Shown here piece after piece: positions 44,744 through 54,156 of a stretch of 64,000 nt of DNA (position 1 is its first letter; each line of letters begins with the position of its first letter). The position numbers and the translations under genes are program-made. The stretch is from positions 279,401 to 343,400 of the forward strand of contig JAFDYQ010000001.1 of assembly GCA_018267365.1 (NCBI GenBank), in the 5' to 3' direction. The notes beneath the pieces were generated by a model. The model saw only the letters and a list, made by a program, of their open reading frames with translations. It made no database searches and was not told the DNA's origin. The DNA comes from Bacteroidota bacterium. Lineage in GTDB: Bacteria; Bacteroidota; Bacteroidia; Chitinophagales; LD1.

Positions 44744-45304
44744 ATGGCTACTACAGCAGACATCAGAAACGGACTTTGTATAGAGTGGAACCACGATATC
44801 TTCCAATTTATAGAATTTCAACACGTTAAGCCAGGCAAGGGCAACGCCTTCGTGCGCTGCCGTATGAAGAGCTTTAAGACTGGCCGTGTGCTGGAGCATA
44901 CTTTCCCGTCTGGTCACGAGATCATCACTGCGCGCGTAGTGAGGAGGCCTCATCAGTTCCTGTATTCTGACTCTATGGGCTACAATTTCATGGATCAGGA
45001 GACATTTGAGCAGGTGCTGATAGATGGCAAGATGATAGACAACAACGACCTGCTAAAGGAAGGCGATGTGTGCGACGTAGTGGTACACGAGGAGAACAGC
45101 CAGATCCTGGCCTGCGAACTGCCGAACTTCGTCATACTCGAAGTGACCTCAGCTGACCCTGCAGTAAAGGGCAACTCTGCCTCAAACGTGCAGAAGAACT
45201 GCATAGTAGAGACCGGCGCTACGATCAAGGTGCCGATGTTCATCGACGCTGGTGAGAAGATAAAGATCGACACCCGTACCCGTGAGTACATGGATAGGGC
45301 GTAA
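44744..45304 (+). CDS. efp: Elongation factor P
   Basis: Relieves ribosome stalling at polyproline stretches. The 186-residue protein has the three-domain EF-P layout; the tip loop of domain I is HVKPGKGNAF, with the lysine that is modified in other species at K32. Domain II starts near TFPSGHEI and domain III contains NSASNVQKNCIVETGATIKVPMFI and ends with DTRTREYMDRA. Length is normal. A -7 box lies upstream and an intrinsic terminator downstream, so it is a single-gene unit. Confidence 0.96.
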   Translation: MATTADIRNGLCIEWNHDIFQFIEFQHVKPGKGNAFVRCRMKSFKTGRVLEHTFPSGHEIITARVVRRPHQFLYSDSMGYNFMDQETFEQVLIDGKMIDNNDLLKEGDVCDVVVHEENSQILACELPNFVILEVTSADPAVKGNSASNVQKNCIVETGATIKVPMFIDAGEKIKIDTRTREYMDRA

Positions 45305-45350
45305 TACTTAGACAAGAGACTTTAGACGTTAGACGTCAGACAATACAGTG

Positions 45351-45383
45351 AACAGCCGGTTTATGCCGGCTGTTTTGTTTTTA
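45351..45383 (+). terminator. Intrinsic terminator of efp
   Basis: AACAGCCGG (45351-45359) and CCGGCTGTT (45366-45374) pair across a six-base loop and are followed by TTGTTTTTAT. It lies 47 bases after the efp stop codon. Confidence 0.85.
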
Positions 45384-45496
45384 TGTAGTGGTGCTTGCCC
45401 CTTTTGGCAGACAGTCCACACCCGTTTCGCTAACATCATTTTGAGGCAATCGGTCATAGCCGTCCTATCCTCCACTACTTTAGCTGACAGGTTTTT

Positions 45497-46486
45497 ATGA
45501 AAGACAAGGTACGGATCGGGGTACTGGGCGCTGGCCACCTCGGCAAGATACATATCAGGCTGCTGAAAGAGATAGAGGGCTATGAGCTCGTGGGTTTCTA
45601 TGACCCCAATGCGGAGGTAGCCGCCAAGGTCTCTGAGGAATATGGGATCAAGGCCTACGCCTCTGAAGAGGAGCTGATGGATCATTGTGATGCCGTAGAC
45701 ATAGTGACGCCTACCACTACGCACTATGATTGTGCTGTACTCGCCATCAAGAAATTCAAACACATCTTTATAGAGAAGCCCCTGGCATATGCCATCACTG
45801 AGGCCTCTACCCTGGTGAAGCTGATAGATGAAGCCCGCATCAAGTGCATGGTGGGTCATGTAGAGCGGTTTAATCCCGCTCTGCTGAGCCTCAATAAGAA
45901 GATGATCAAGCCCCTCTTTATAGAGGTGCATCGGCTGGCACAGTTTAACCCCAGAGGTACGGACGTATCTGTGATCCACGACCTGATGATCCACGATATA
46001 GACATCATTCTGAGCCTCGTAAAGGGAAATGTAAAGCGTGTGAGCGCCAGCGGTGTCGCCATAGTGAGCAAGACCGCAGATATAGCCAATGCGCGAATAG
46101 AGTTTGACAATGGCTGCGTGGCCAACCTGACGGCCAGCCGCATATCAGTCAAAAACATGAGGAAGATGCGCATCTTCCAGCCCGGAGCCTATATCAGTAT
46201 GGACTTTCTCAAGCAGAAGTCAGAGGTCTTTAAGATAGACGATGCACCCACACCAGATGGGACCAACCAGTTTGAGATAGAGCTGGCTGACCACACCAAA
46301 AAGTACATCACCTATGACGTGCCTGAGAAAAAGGAGGTCAATGCCATTAAGATGGAGCTGGAGCTATTTCACAAGAGCATCGTGACCAATAAGCAGCCTC
46401 CTGTCACTGCTCACGATGGCTATCTGGCCATGGAGCTGGGCCAGCGCATCATAGACAAGATCAACAGTCAGCTGGTAGTACACTAG
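45497..46486 (+). CDS. Gfo/Idh/MocA family oxidoreductase
   Basis: A 329-residue NAD(P)-dependent sugar dehydrogenase-like protein. The Rossmann motif GVLGAGHLGKIH is at residues 8-19, and the family EKP motif appears as IFIEKPLAYA near residue 97; GHVERFNPA near residue 120 continues the pattern. The C-terminal half forms the substrate-binding domain. Homologues modify sugar nucleotides for surface glycans; the location before a lipoprotein and an initiating sugar transferase supports that role, which remains inference. It starts with ATG; no strong promoter is evident, although TACTTTAG occurs about 20 bases upstream. Confidence 0.9.
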   Translation: MKDKVRIGVLGAGHLGKIHIRLLKEIEGYELVGFYDPNAEVAAKVSEEYGIKAYASEEELMDHCDAVDIVTPTTTHYDCAVLAIKKFKHIFIEKPLAYAITEASTLVKLIDEARIKCMVGHVERFNPALLSLNKKMIKPLFIEVHRLAQFNPRGTDVSVIHDLMIHDIDIILSLVKGNVKRVSASGVAIVSKTADIANARIEFDNGCVANLTASRISVKNMRKMRIFQPGAYISMDFLKQKSEVFKIDDAPTPDGTNQFEIELADHTKKYITYDVPEKKEVNAIKMELELFHKSIVTNKQPPVTAHDGYLAMELGQRIIDKINSQLVVH

Positions 46487-46572
46487 CCGCTTCCTTTGCA
46501 TTCGTACCATTTACGGGAAAGCACACCAGTCCGGCTTTCACAATCCTTTTAAACTTCTTACGTTTACACCCT

Positions 46573-46580
46573 TATCTTTG
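46573..46580 (+). promoter_or_regulatory. -7 promoter box of the lipoprotein/sugar transferase pair
   Basis: TATCTTTG matches TAnnTTTG and ends nine bases before the ATG at 46590. No -33 TTTG is present; the site is called on the box alone. Confidence 0.4.
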
Positions 46581-46589
46581 GTGGCTAAT

Positions 46590-47474
46590 ATGACAAATGA
46601 ACTTCGCATATCGATAGGGGCAGGGATGGCACTGGTCCTGGCAATGCTGCTGACTATCGGCAGCGGCTGCCACAAGATACCCAATGGAGGTATACCCATC
46701 TATATCAAGATAGATTCACCTACGATCATAGATGATGGCCTGGTAGGCAACATCAACTGGAAAATCCCCGATGTATATGTAGCCGTGAATAACACGGACC
46801 TGGGAGGATACCAGATGCCGGCCACTGTACCCGTGCTAAGCGAAGGAGATGCCCGTATGATAGTGAGTGGCGGTGTCTACAAAAACGGTATCGTGAGCCA
46901 GCGGGCAGACTATCCCTTCTGGAGGCCTGACACCTTTACTATAGCCAATCCTCAGGCAGGCCAGGTATACCGGCACCACCCTGTGTATCATTACTACTCA
47001 GATGTGCAGCATGGCCTTCTTGATGATTTCAATGCCGGCACCCAGTTTGACTCTGCCATGACAGTAGTGCCGGATATAGATGCCGACTCTCTCAGCGGAC
47101 GTGTATGGCAGTGCGGGGCCCTGGTTTTAGGAGCCAATGACTCTATCAAAGGCACCATACAACGGATAGGTAGCACCATTGTGACCAATGGCCGCGAAGC
47201 CTATGTAGAATTTAACTTCAAGCAATCCGGTACCAGCCAGGCTGTATCTTTTGATGTAGGGCTGCAGTCTGTCAGCTCTACCGGCTATACTACCAATAAC
47301 ACTATCCTGACTATTTTTCCTACTAACTATTGGAAGAAAACCTATCTCGATTTCAGCAATTTTGTAGGAAGCAATACAGGGAGCACCTTTTATGTTTACT
47401 TCGTAGGATACAATACGTCCGGCGCACCGGTCAATTTCTACTTTGACGATGTAAAGCTACTCTACCTTCAGTAA
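46590..47474 (+). CDS. Hypothetical lipoprotein coupled to sugar transferase
   Basis: A 294-residue predicted lipoprotein. The signal region MALVLAMLLTIGSGC ends in a lipobox cysteine. The mature protein is beta-rich and has no domain I recognise; the C-terminal portion (YVEFNFKQSGTSQAVSFDVG, FYVYFVGYNTSGAPVNFYFD) looks like a carbohydrate-binding-module-like sandwich. The stop codon overlaps the next ATG by one base (TAATG), so it is translationally coupled to the sugar transferase gene, hinting at a role in polysaccharide assembly or anchoring. Function is unknown. Confidence 0.75.
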   Translation: MTNELRISIGAGMALVLAMLLTIGSGCHKIPNGGIPIYIKIDSPTIIDDGLVGNINWKIPDVYVAVNNTDLGGYQMPATVPVLSEGDARMIVSGGVYKNGIVSQRADYPFWRPDTFTIANPQAGQVYRHHPVYHYYSDVQHGLLDDFNAGTQFDSAMTVVPDIDADSLSGRVWQCGALVLGANDSIKGTIQRIGSTIVTNGREAYVEFNFKQSGTSQAVSFDVGLQSVSSTGYTTNNTILTIFPTNYWKKTYLDFSNFVGSNTGSTFYVYFVGYNTSGAPVNFYFDDVKLLYLQ

Positions 47475-48886
47475 TGCGGAAACGAAGACTAACAGGCTGG
47501 TATGTGGTGAGCGACTATCTCAGCTCGCTGGCTGCCTGGTATTGTTTATATATGTTTCGCAAGGTGGTGATCGAGGCTCAGCCGTTTCAGGTCGAGCTTC
47601 CCTTTCAGGACAATCAGTTTTTTGCAGGTCTCTTCATTGTGCCGGAGATATGGCTCCTGCTGCACTATGTCAGTGGCACCTATACAGACCTATACCGCAA
47701 ATCACGGCTACAGGAGGCTATCAAGACTACTGTAGTCATACTGGCAGGCGCTATTCTTATCTTTTTTGGGCTGCTGCTGGATGATCAGGTACGCCGCTTT
47801 ACAGATTACTACCTTACCTTTGCTGTGCTCTGTGCGGCGCAGCTGACACTCACGCTGCTGGGCCGCATCATCCTGCTCAATAGGGCCAAGGCCAATCTGC
47901 GTACCAAGCGTTTTGCTTATAATACGCTGCTGATCGGAGCCGATCAGCGCGCTGCAGATCTCTACCAGGAGTTTTCCGGTCGTGACAATGCTTTTGGTTA
48001 TATCTTTTGCGGCTATATCCGTCTGAACGGCGAGACGCCCAACAAAGTGACATCTGAGCTGAAGCAGCTAGGCACTATCAGCGATCTGGAGCGCATAGTA
48101 GATGAGCAGCATATAGAGGAGGTGATCATAGCCATAGAGTCTCACGAGCATCACCTGCTGAACGATATCCTGATCATGCTGGCAGACAAGAAAGTCTATA
48201 TCCGCATCATACCTGATATGTACGATATCCTCTCCGGCACCACCAAGATGAACTCTATCATCGGTGAGGCCTTTATAGAGATACCACCGGTGGTATTGAG
48301 CGAGTGGCAGCGCATTACCAAGAGGTGGTTTGATCTCTTTGGGTCCATCGGAGCTTTGATCTTTACATCTCCATTGCTGCTCTATGTGGCGCTAAGGATC
48401 AAGTTTTCATCCAAGGGACCTGTCTTCTACACACAGGAGCGCCTGGGTCAGTATGGAGATCCCTTTCAGATCATCAAGTTTCGCTCTATGTACACCGATG
48501 CCGAGCAGCATGGCCCCAGGCTCACTACAGATGACGATCCCCGCATCACTCCTGTAGGACGCTGGATCCGGAAGTACCGTGTAGATGAGCTACCGCAATT
48601 TATAAATGTACTGAAGGGCGAAATGAGTATCGTAGGCCCGCGGGCTGAGCGGCGCTTTTTTGCAGACCAGATCATGCAGCAGGCACCATACTACCGGCAT
48701 GTCTTCAAGGTGCAGCCGGGTATCACTTCTCTGGGTATGGTAAAGTACGGCTATGCCTCTACAGTAGACGAGATGGTGAAGAGACTCAAATATGACATCA
48801 TCTATATGGAGAATATGAGTATCCTGATGGACCTGAAGGTGATCATCTATACCATACTTACGGTACTGTACGGCCGGGGCAAATAA
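47474..48886 (+). CDS. Polyprenyl-phosphate hexose-1-phosphate transferase (WcaJ/WbaP-type)
   Basis: A 470-residue initiating sugar transferase. Four hydrophobic segments in the first 140 residues precede a Rossmann-like CoA-binding-type domain (about 150-250). The C-terminal bacterial sugar transferase domain begins KRWFDLFGSIGALI near residue 282 and has the family motifs FYTQERLG, FQIIKFRSMY, RVDELPQFINVLKGEMS and VGPRAERRFF, ending in LKVIIYTILTVLYGRGK. It loads the first sugar phosphate onto undecaprenyl phosphate for exopolysaccharide. Together with the WecA-like protein at 23.3 kb, two initiating transferases are encoded in this window. Confidence 0.93.
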   Translation: MRKRRLTGWYVVSDYLSSLAAWYCLYMFRKVVIEAQPFQVELPFQDNQFFAGLFIVPEIWLLLHYVSGTYTDLYRKSRLQEAIKTTVVILAGAILIFFGLLLDDQVRRFTDYYLTFAVLCAAQLTLTLLGRIILLNRAKANLRTKRFAYNTLLIGADQRAADLYQEFSGRDNAFGYIFCGYIRLNGETPNKVTSELKQLGTISDLERIVDEQHIEEVIIAIESHEHHLLNDILIMLADKKVYIRIIPDMYDILSGTTKMNSIIGEAFIEIPPVVLSEWQRITKRWFDLFGSIGALIFTSPLLLYVALRIKFSSKGPVFYTQERLGQYGDPFQIIKFRSMYTDAEQHGPRLTTDDDPRITPVGRWIRKYRVDELPQFINVLKGEMSIVGPRAERRFFADQIMQQAPYYRHVFKVQPGITSLGMVKYGYASTVDEMVKRLKYDIIYMENMSILMDLKVIIYTILTVLYGRGK

Positions 48887-48978
48887 AAACCGGCGCTCCC
48901 CCGTCTTGCATATATAGCCCTGATATGGCACAATAATAGTATCTTATAGCCTCGATCGCGATACGTATAACTAGTGAT

Positions 48979-50280
48979 ATGAATATATTTCGCCAAATCT
49001 TTGACCTGCGCAACGGAGAAGATGATAAGGATAAAACGCTGCAAAATGTAAACAGTGGCATATCCTTTACCGGTGCCAATTTGTGGATATTGGCTTGCGC
49101 TATCATTGTGGCCTCCGTAGGTTTAAATGTAAACTCTACCGCCGTCATCATAGGCGCTATGCTCATCTCTCCGCTCATGGGCCCTATACTGGGTGCAGGC
49201 TTTGCCTTGGGCACGTACGATTTTGATCTGCTGAAGAGGGCGCTACGCAACCTGCTCATCGCTACTGTGGCAGCGCTACTGGTCTCTACAGCCTATTTTT
49301 ACCTTAGTCCGTTCAAGACAGCGCAGTCTGAGATACTGGCGCGCACCAGCCCCAATATCTATGACATCCTGATCGCATTTTTCGGCGGTCTGGTAGGTGT
49401 GATAGCTATCACGCGGGTAGAAAAGGGTAACCCCATACCAGGTGTAGCCATCGCTACGGCCCTCATGCCACCACTCTGTACCGCAGGCTATGGATTAGCC
49501 ACAGGTCAGATCAGGTTTTTCTTGGGAGCCCTATTTCTATATACCATCAACTGTGTCTTTATCTGCATCGCCACCTACCTGATCGTAAAACTACTACGCT
49601 ACCCTGCGAAAGCAGTGGCTGAGAAACGGCAAAAGCTCGTGCAGTACTCTATCACAGGCCTGGTGGTACTGATGCTGGCACCGAGTGGCTACTTTGCCTG
49701 GAGGCTGTATGACAAGCAGAATTTCCTGCAAGCTATAGACAAATACATAGAGAGCGAATTTACAGATAAAGGTGTGACCGTCATCTACAAAAAGACAAGC
49801 TACGAGAGCCGGCCCAAGCGACTGGAGCTGGCATTTCTACAGAAACACATGACGACTGAAGAAATAACTGCAGCCCGAAAGGATATGGAAGCCGCAGGAC
49901 TGGATGGCACCCAGCTGGTGATCAAGCAAGACTCGGTAGACAATATCCTGACACTCAAAAACAGTATCCTCAATGAGATAAGCGGCAAGGATGCGGCGCT
50001 GGATGCCAAAGATATGCAGATCAAATCACTGCAGGACAAGATCACTGCAGCTACCTATGATAATAGCCAGCTGCAAAAAGAAATAGCAGCCATTTTCCCC
50101 GGCATCCGTGCGGTATCTATGGCCAATCATCCCTTTGCCTATGACAAGGATAGCACTACGCTCCGGCCCGTATTGATTTATCAGGCGCAGAAGCCTCTCT
50201 CCACTGCTGACAAGCAGAAACTGGAGAATTGGCTGAAAGAAAGACTGAAACTAAAGGATCTTGCAGTCTTCAAACTGTAG
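48979..50280 (+). CDS. DUF389 family membrane protein
   Basis: A 433-residue membrane protein with a DUF389 domain: GANLWILACAIIVASVGLNVNS, IIGAMLISPLMGPILGAG near residue 55 and GVAIATALMPPLCTAGYGLA near residue 155 are the family signature. About six hydrophobic segments lie in residues 25-240. A long soluble C-terminal part (245-433) includes a helical, coiled-coil-prone section (SLQDKITAATYDNSQLQKEI). Its role is unknown. It follows the sugar transferase by 92 bases and may be independent of it. Confidence 0.85.
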   Translation: MNIFRQIFDLRNGEDDKDKTLQNVNSGISFTGANLWILACAIIVASVGLNVNSTAVIIGAMLISPLMGPILGAGFALGTYDFDLLKRALRNLLIATVAALLVSTAYFYLSPFKTAQSEILARTSPNIYDILIAFFGGLVGVIAITRVEKGNPIPGVAIATALMPPLCTAGYGLATGQIRFFLGALFLYTINCVFICIATYLIVKLLRYPAKAVAEKRQKLVQYSITGLVVLMLAPSGYFAWRLYDKQNFLQAIDKYIESEFTDKGVTVIYKKTSYESRPKRLELAFLQKHMTTEEITAARKDMEAAGLDGTQLVIKQDSVDNILTLKNSILNEISGKDAALDAKDMQIKSLQDKITAATYDNSQLQKEIAAIFPGIRAVSMANHPFAYDKDSTTLRPVLIYQAQKPLSTADKQKLENWLKERLKLKDLAVFKL

Positions 50281-50302
50281 TAGCCCGCGTGATGCTACCC
50301 CC

Positions 50303-53300
50303 CTACCGCCGTACCTCTATCTTGCCCACACCTACTGTGATCCCATCGTCTATCAGCCGGAGCAGATACAAACCATCAGGCAGTGCTAAATCTAGTAATA
50401 CATTTCCCTGATAGATAAACCTGGCAGCTGATCCGCTCCACACGAGTGCACCTGTCATGTCATATATGCGGATGGCACATGAGAGATATTGACCTGTAGC
50501 TCCGATGATTTTTATTTTACCAGCAGTGGGATTAGGCATTATCCTGATAGCCTCCGGCTGTACCGGGTCTATTCCTGCCGGACAGCTGATAGTGGCAGGC
50601 GCGCTGCTGGCCATGCAGTCAGAGTCACTGAGCGACATGATAGTGATATAGTACGTGCCGCTATCGGCTACCTGGATCTGGTAGCCATCAGAGCCCGGCA
50701 CCGGGGCCGAGTCATAGTACCACTGATACGACACGCCACCCACCGGCGCGATAGACAGCTCACAGCCATTGACGTGTAGCTGAGGTACAGTCAGCGGAGA
50801 GTCGCAGCCCGCGTATGCTGTGACGTACACCAGAGCAGTATCCATGGCCATGCATCCGTGCGTGTCGGTCACAGTCAGCGTGTATCTGGTGGTATCTACA
50901 GGCCATACCTGCGGGTTAGATTGCTGGCTGCTCAATCCCGCAGGCTCAGAGCGCCAGGCATACATATATATACCAGAACCGCCGTTTGCTGGCGGAGCGC
51001 CGCCCAGCACTACTGTATCTCCTACATGTATGATATGATCAGTACCCGCATCTGCATGCAGGGGCGGCACTGCACCTATATAAATAGTAGCCACCGCTGT
51101 ATCCGGACAGCCGCCAGCACCAGAGATCGCCACACTGTATGATCCGGGTATAGAGACAGTGACGCTTTGCGCGCTGTCAGATAGCGCACCGACAGGTCCG
51201 ATCCATTTGTATACACTGCCATTGGGATAGGCAGAGAGTGTGCTGATACTATCGGCACAGCCGAGCGCTGTATCAGTAGCTGAGATGTATGCCTGAGGAT
51301 GCGTGCCTACAGAGACGGCAGCAGATGCAGTGGCCGAGCAACCGTCAGTAGATGCAGTCAGCGTGTAGGTAGTACTCCCGTTTGGATTGGCAGTCACAGT
51401 GGCTCTCGCTGTGTCACTAAGTCCCTGAGATGGAGACCACCGATAGGATGTGGCCTGTCCGGCAGCAGTGAGTGTAGTACCCGTACCTCCGGTACAGATA
51501 GTCACAGCTGCAGGGTTTACAGAGATGATGGGAGTCTGAGTCACATTGACAGTGACAGTAGCTGTGGCACTGCAGATGCCTGTGGTGCCAGTCACTATAT
51601 ACATAGTCGTACTACTGAGACCGCTGACCAAAGGACTGGCTGCGGTATCAGAGCTAAGGCCTGTAGCCGGGCTCCATCTATACGAGCCGGCACCTGATAC
51701 ATGCAGCACTATAGTCGAGCCTGCTCCGCTGGAGCACAGTGATAGCTGCGTGCCCGGCGATATGGACAGTGCCGGTGGGGTAGAGACATTCACTCCTATG
51801 GTATCCGTGGCGCTACATCCATTCTTGTATCCTGTCACAGAGTAGGTATAGTGTCCTGCCGTACTGACCGATGCTGAGGCAGTGGCTCCGCTGCCGCCTG
51901 ACAGCCCAGGCCCACTCCATAGATAGGCAGAAGCATTGCCGGTGGCAGTCAGGGAAGTGCTTTGGCCCGCGCATACATCAGACGCAGCGGCTGCAGCATG
52001 AACGGAGAGATCACTAGCAGACAATGACCACCCCGATGATACAGCCGTAGCGCCGCAACCATTGGTGACTGTGACCACATAAGTACCCGCAGCAGTGACT
52101 GTATGCGCACTGGCCGTATCGCCACCGGACCAGAGATAGGTGCAATCGTTGCAAACATTGGCTAGAGACAGATGCGCTGCACTGGCGCTACAGAGAAGCG
52201 TGTCCCCTCTGATGACTGGAACTGCCGGCGAAACGCATGGACTATAGGCACAAATACTGAAGTCTCCGGCATACGAGCTACCGATACCATAGCTAAAGAT
52301 ACGCACCAGATAGGTGCTATCTGCCATAGGTATGAAGGAGACAGTCTCCGCCTGTCCGGCTCCGTGCCTGTCTGCACAGCCTATCTGCACCGGCGTACCG
52401 CAACTGCCGGAGTAGATGCCTACCACCATATCAAAGGATGCAGTATTGGTGATAGGCGTAGCTGTGATCGTCACAGAGTCAGTAGTAATAGGTCTGATAG
52501 AGAACCAAACATCATCATCAGCCCTGCCTGATTGATACAAGGAGGTGCAGGTGCTGGCTCCATAGAAGGAAATGCCTGCTGAGGCAGTAGCATTGACCGT
52601 AGAGCAGGTGTCTGGCGTACAGGTCTGCCCTACAGTGAGAGAAAGAGGATTGCAGACATCATCATTATTGCATAGCGGTGTAGGATTGACCACGGTCAGA
52701 TTATTAAAGTCAGTGGCCGTACCGTTAAACACATCCAGGTCCACATTGCCTGTGATGCCGGATACAGCGCCATACCAGTCGTACTGTTTGAAGGCCCAGG
52801 TAGTCCAGTTGCCAATATTGGCAGGAGCAGTAGCAGGCGATGTACCCGGGGCGGCTATCCAGAGTTTACAGTTATTGAGAGAGCTGCTGAGGTAGCCTGC
52901 GATAGATGGGCTCGTATAGATGATAGGTATACGGCCAGTATGCCTGTAGACTGTATCTACCCAGGTCTGCGTCCAGGCTGTGAGTGCTGCACTGGAGAAA
53001 TACGAAGTCAAGGCCTGGGAATGTATGAGACAAGTGCCTGCCGGATCCTCCAGATCCAGCACCGGTGGCAGATAGCCGGCTGCAGTATAGGCCCCGGCAG
53101 TACTGAGAAAATACAAAGCCTCTGCACCGGCGGCATTGTCTTCCGGCAGGGCAAAGTGATAGGCTCCCACTACGAGACCTGCAGCCGGAGCGCCAGTGAT
53201 ATACGATGCAAAGCGGGAATCTGTATAGCAGGTACCTTTGGTCGCCTTGACGAAGGCAAAGGACTTGCCGGCTGCGGCTACCTGAGACCAGGTGATAGAG

Positions 53301-53395
53301 CCTTGTAGCGCAGAGACATCTACCCCCAATATACTCTGAGCATGGCCTCCGCTGATGGCAAACCATAATAACAGTGCATTTAGCAGCCTCTTCAT
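50303..53395 (-). CDS. Secreted GH25 lysozyme with Ig-like repeats and T9SS type A sorting domain
   Basis: A 1030-residue secreted multidomain protein. After a signal peptide (1-19) comes a GH25 muramidase (about 20-235) with catalytic-type acids in LGVDVSALQG (D26), VLDLEDPAG and NVDLDVFNG; it would cleave peptidoglycan. A PPC-like domain (about 265-380, DDDVWFSIRPI, FDMVVGIYSGSCG) follows, then about seven Ig-like repeats with SYRWSPxxGLSDT-type strands and NGCSATxxVxVNV ends. The C-terminal roughly 75 residues (IMPNPTAGKIKII, IYDMTGALVW, GLYLLRLI) are a T9SS type A sorting domain. Its ATG overlaps the stop of the upstream gene by four bases (ATGA). Confidence 0.88.
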   Translation of the reverse strand: MKRLLNALLLWFAISGGHAQSILGVDVSALQGSITWSQVAAAGKSFAFVKATKGTCYTDSRFASYITGAPAAGLVVGAYHFALPEDNAAGAEALYFLSTAGAYTAAGYLPPVLDLEDPAGTCLIHSQALTSYFSSAALTAWTQTWVDTVYRHTGRIPIIYTSPSIAGYLSSSLNNCKLWIAAPGTSPATAPANIGNWTTWAFKQYDWYGAVSGITGNVDLDVFNGTATDFNNLTVVNPTPLCNNDDVCNPLSLTVGQTCTPDTCSTVNATASAGISFYGASTCTSLYQSGRADDDVWFSIRPITTDSVTITATPITNTASFDMVVGIYSGSCGTPVQIGCADRHGAGQAETVSFIPMADSTYLVRIFSYGIGSSYAGDFSICAYSPCVSPAVPVIRGDTLLCSASAAHLSLANVCNDCTYLWSGGDTASAHTVTAAGTYVVTVTNGCGATAVSSGWSLSASDLSVHAAAAASDVCAGQSTSLTATGNASAYLWSGPGLSGGSGATASASVSTAGHYTYSVTGYKNGCSATDTIGVNVSTPPALSISPGTQLSLCSSGAGSTIVLHVSGAGSYRWSPATGLSSDTAASPLVSGLSSTTMYIVTGTTGICSATATVTVNVTQTPIISVNPAAVTICTGGTGTTLTAAGQATSYRWSPSQGLSDTARATVTANPNGSTTYTLTASTDGCSATASAAVSVGTHPQAYISATDTALGCADSISTLSAYPNGSVYKWIGPVGALSDSAQSVTVSIPGSYSVAISGAGGCPDTAVATIYIGAVPPLHADAGTDHIIHVGDTVVLGGAPPANGGSGIYMYAWRSEPAGLSSQQSNPQVWPVDTTRYTLTVTDTHGCMAMDTALVYVTAYAGCDSPLTVPQLHVNGCELSIAPVGGVSYQWYYDSAPVPGSDGYQIQVADSGTYYITIMSLSDSDCMASSAPATISCPAGIDPVQPEAIRIMPNPTAGKIKIIGATGQYLSCAIRIYDMTGALVWSGSAARFIYQGNVLLDLALPDGLYLLRLIDDGITVGVGKIEVRR

Positions 53396-53970
53396 TTACC
53401 TGCTTTAGTCGGAGCATCTCCGGCGGTGAACCTGAAGGAAGAAAGAAGTGTGCGCATGTCACGCTCTAATACGTCCTGAGGCAAAGTACCCGACAACTGT
53501 ATTTGAATCTCGCCCTTATCTTTTGGTGCCATGAAGTCTGTAACGATGCGCTGCATAGGTGAGGCAAGGGCACGGCCTTTGCCGTCAGTCAGTAGCTCAG
53601 TTTTGGCCAGTAGCGCCCTGCGGCCATCTACCATGATAGTGTCGCTGCCTGAGGCATACCAACCGGTGTGTGACTGATACTGCCGCGAGGTCTCTTCATA
53701 GAGCTTTTCTGCAGATGGTGGATAGTGCCAGCTAAGGATGAGGAAGGAGCCCGCTGCGGTATCAGTAAAGCGCACCTCGCTGACTATAGGTATACCATGA
53801 CGATCTATGATCTCTGATGGCGGTCCATCTATATGCCAGTGTGCCGGATAGATGAACCGGAAACCGTGGATCGTGTCGGTATACAGGCGCCCCTGCAGGC
53901 TCTGCCCGGCTACAGACCGGCTGCTACCCACCCAGAGTAATAGTACTATAACTATGAGGCTGTACTTCAT
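53392..53970 (-). CDS. Hypothetical exported protein upstream of GH25 protein
   Basis: A 192-residue exported protein: the signal peptide MKYSLIVIVLLLWVGSSRSVAG starts at the ATG at 53970. The mature domain (GFRFIYPAHWHIDGPPSE, FLILSWHYPPSAEKLYEE, IMVDGRRALLAKTELL) resembles small PsbP- or MOG1-like lipid-binding-type folds, but no reliable family is assigned. The stop overlaps the start of the GH25 gene by four bases, so the two are probably translated together. An upstream in-frame start at 54042 was not used because it would place 24 residues before the signal peptide. Confidence 0.72.
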   Translation of the reverse strand: MKYSLIVIVLLLWVGSSRSVAGQSLQGRLYTDTIHGFRFIYPAHWHIDGPPSEIIDRHGIPIVSEVRFTDTAAGSFLILSWHYPPSAEKLYEETSRQYQSHTGWYASGSDTIMVDGRRALLAKTELLTDGKGRALASPMQRIVTDFMAPKDKGEIQIQLSGTLPQDVLERDMRTLLSSFRFTAGDAPTKAGK

Positions 53971-54040
53971 ATAGCATACTAGTGTAGGCCTAAGGTACAC
54001 AATAAGTGACGAACGAAGGACCAAGGTCGGTATGTTTACC

Positions 54041-54110
54041 AAGTTTTTCGACTGATGGGGGGGTAAGGAAATATCCCGATATTTGAGGAAGTTTTTCGAC
54101 TAGGGGGAGG
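54041..54110. repeat. Two-copy 13-bp direct repeat with G-runs
   Basis: AAGTTTTTCGACT occurs at 54041-54053 and 54089-54101, each followed within a few bases by a G-run (seven G at 54057-54063, five at 54103-54107). The 48-base spacing is compatible with a small repeat or a protein-binding site upstream of the next gene. Confidence 0.5.
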
Positions 54111-54156
54111 TTAACATTTTTATGTATTTCAAAACATTATACATTAAAGAATAAAT

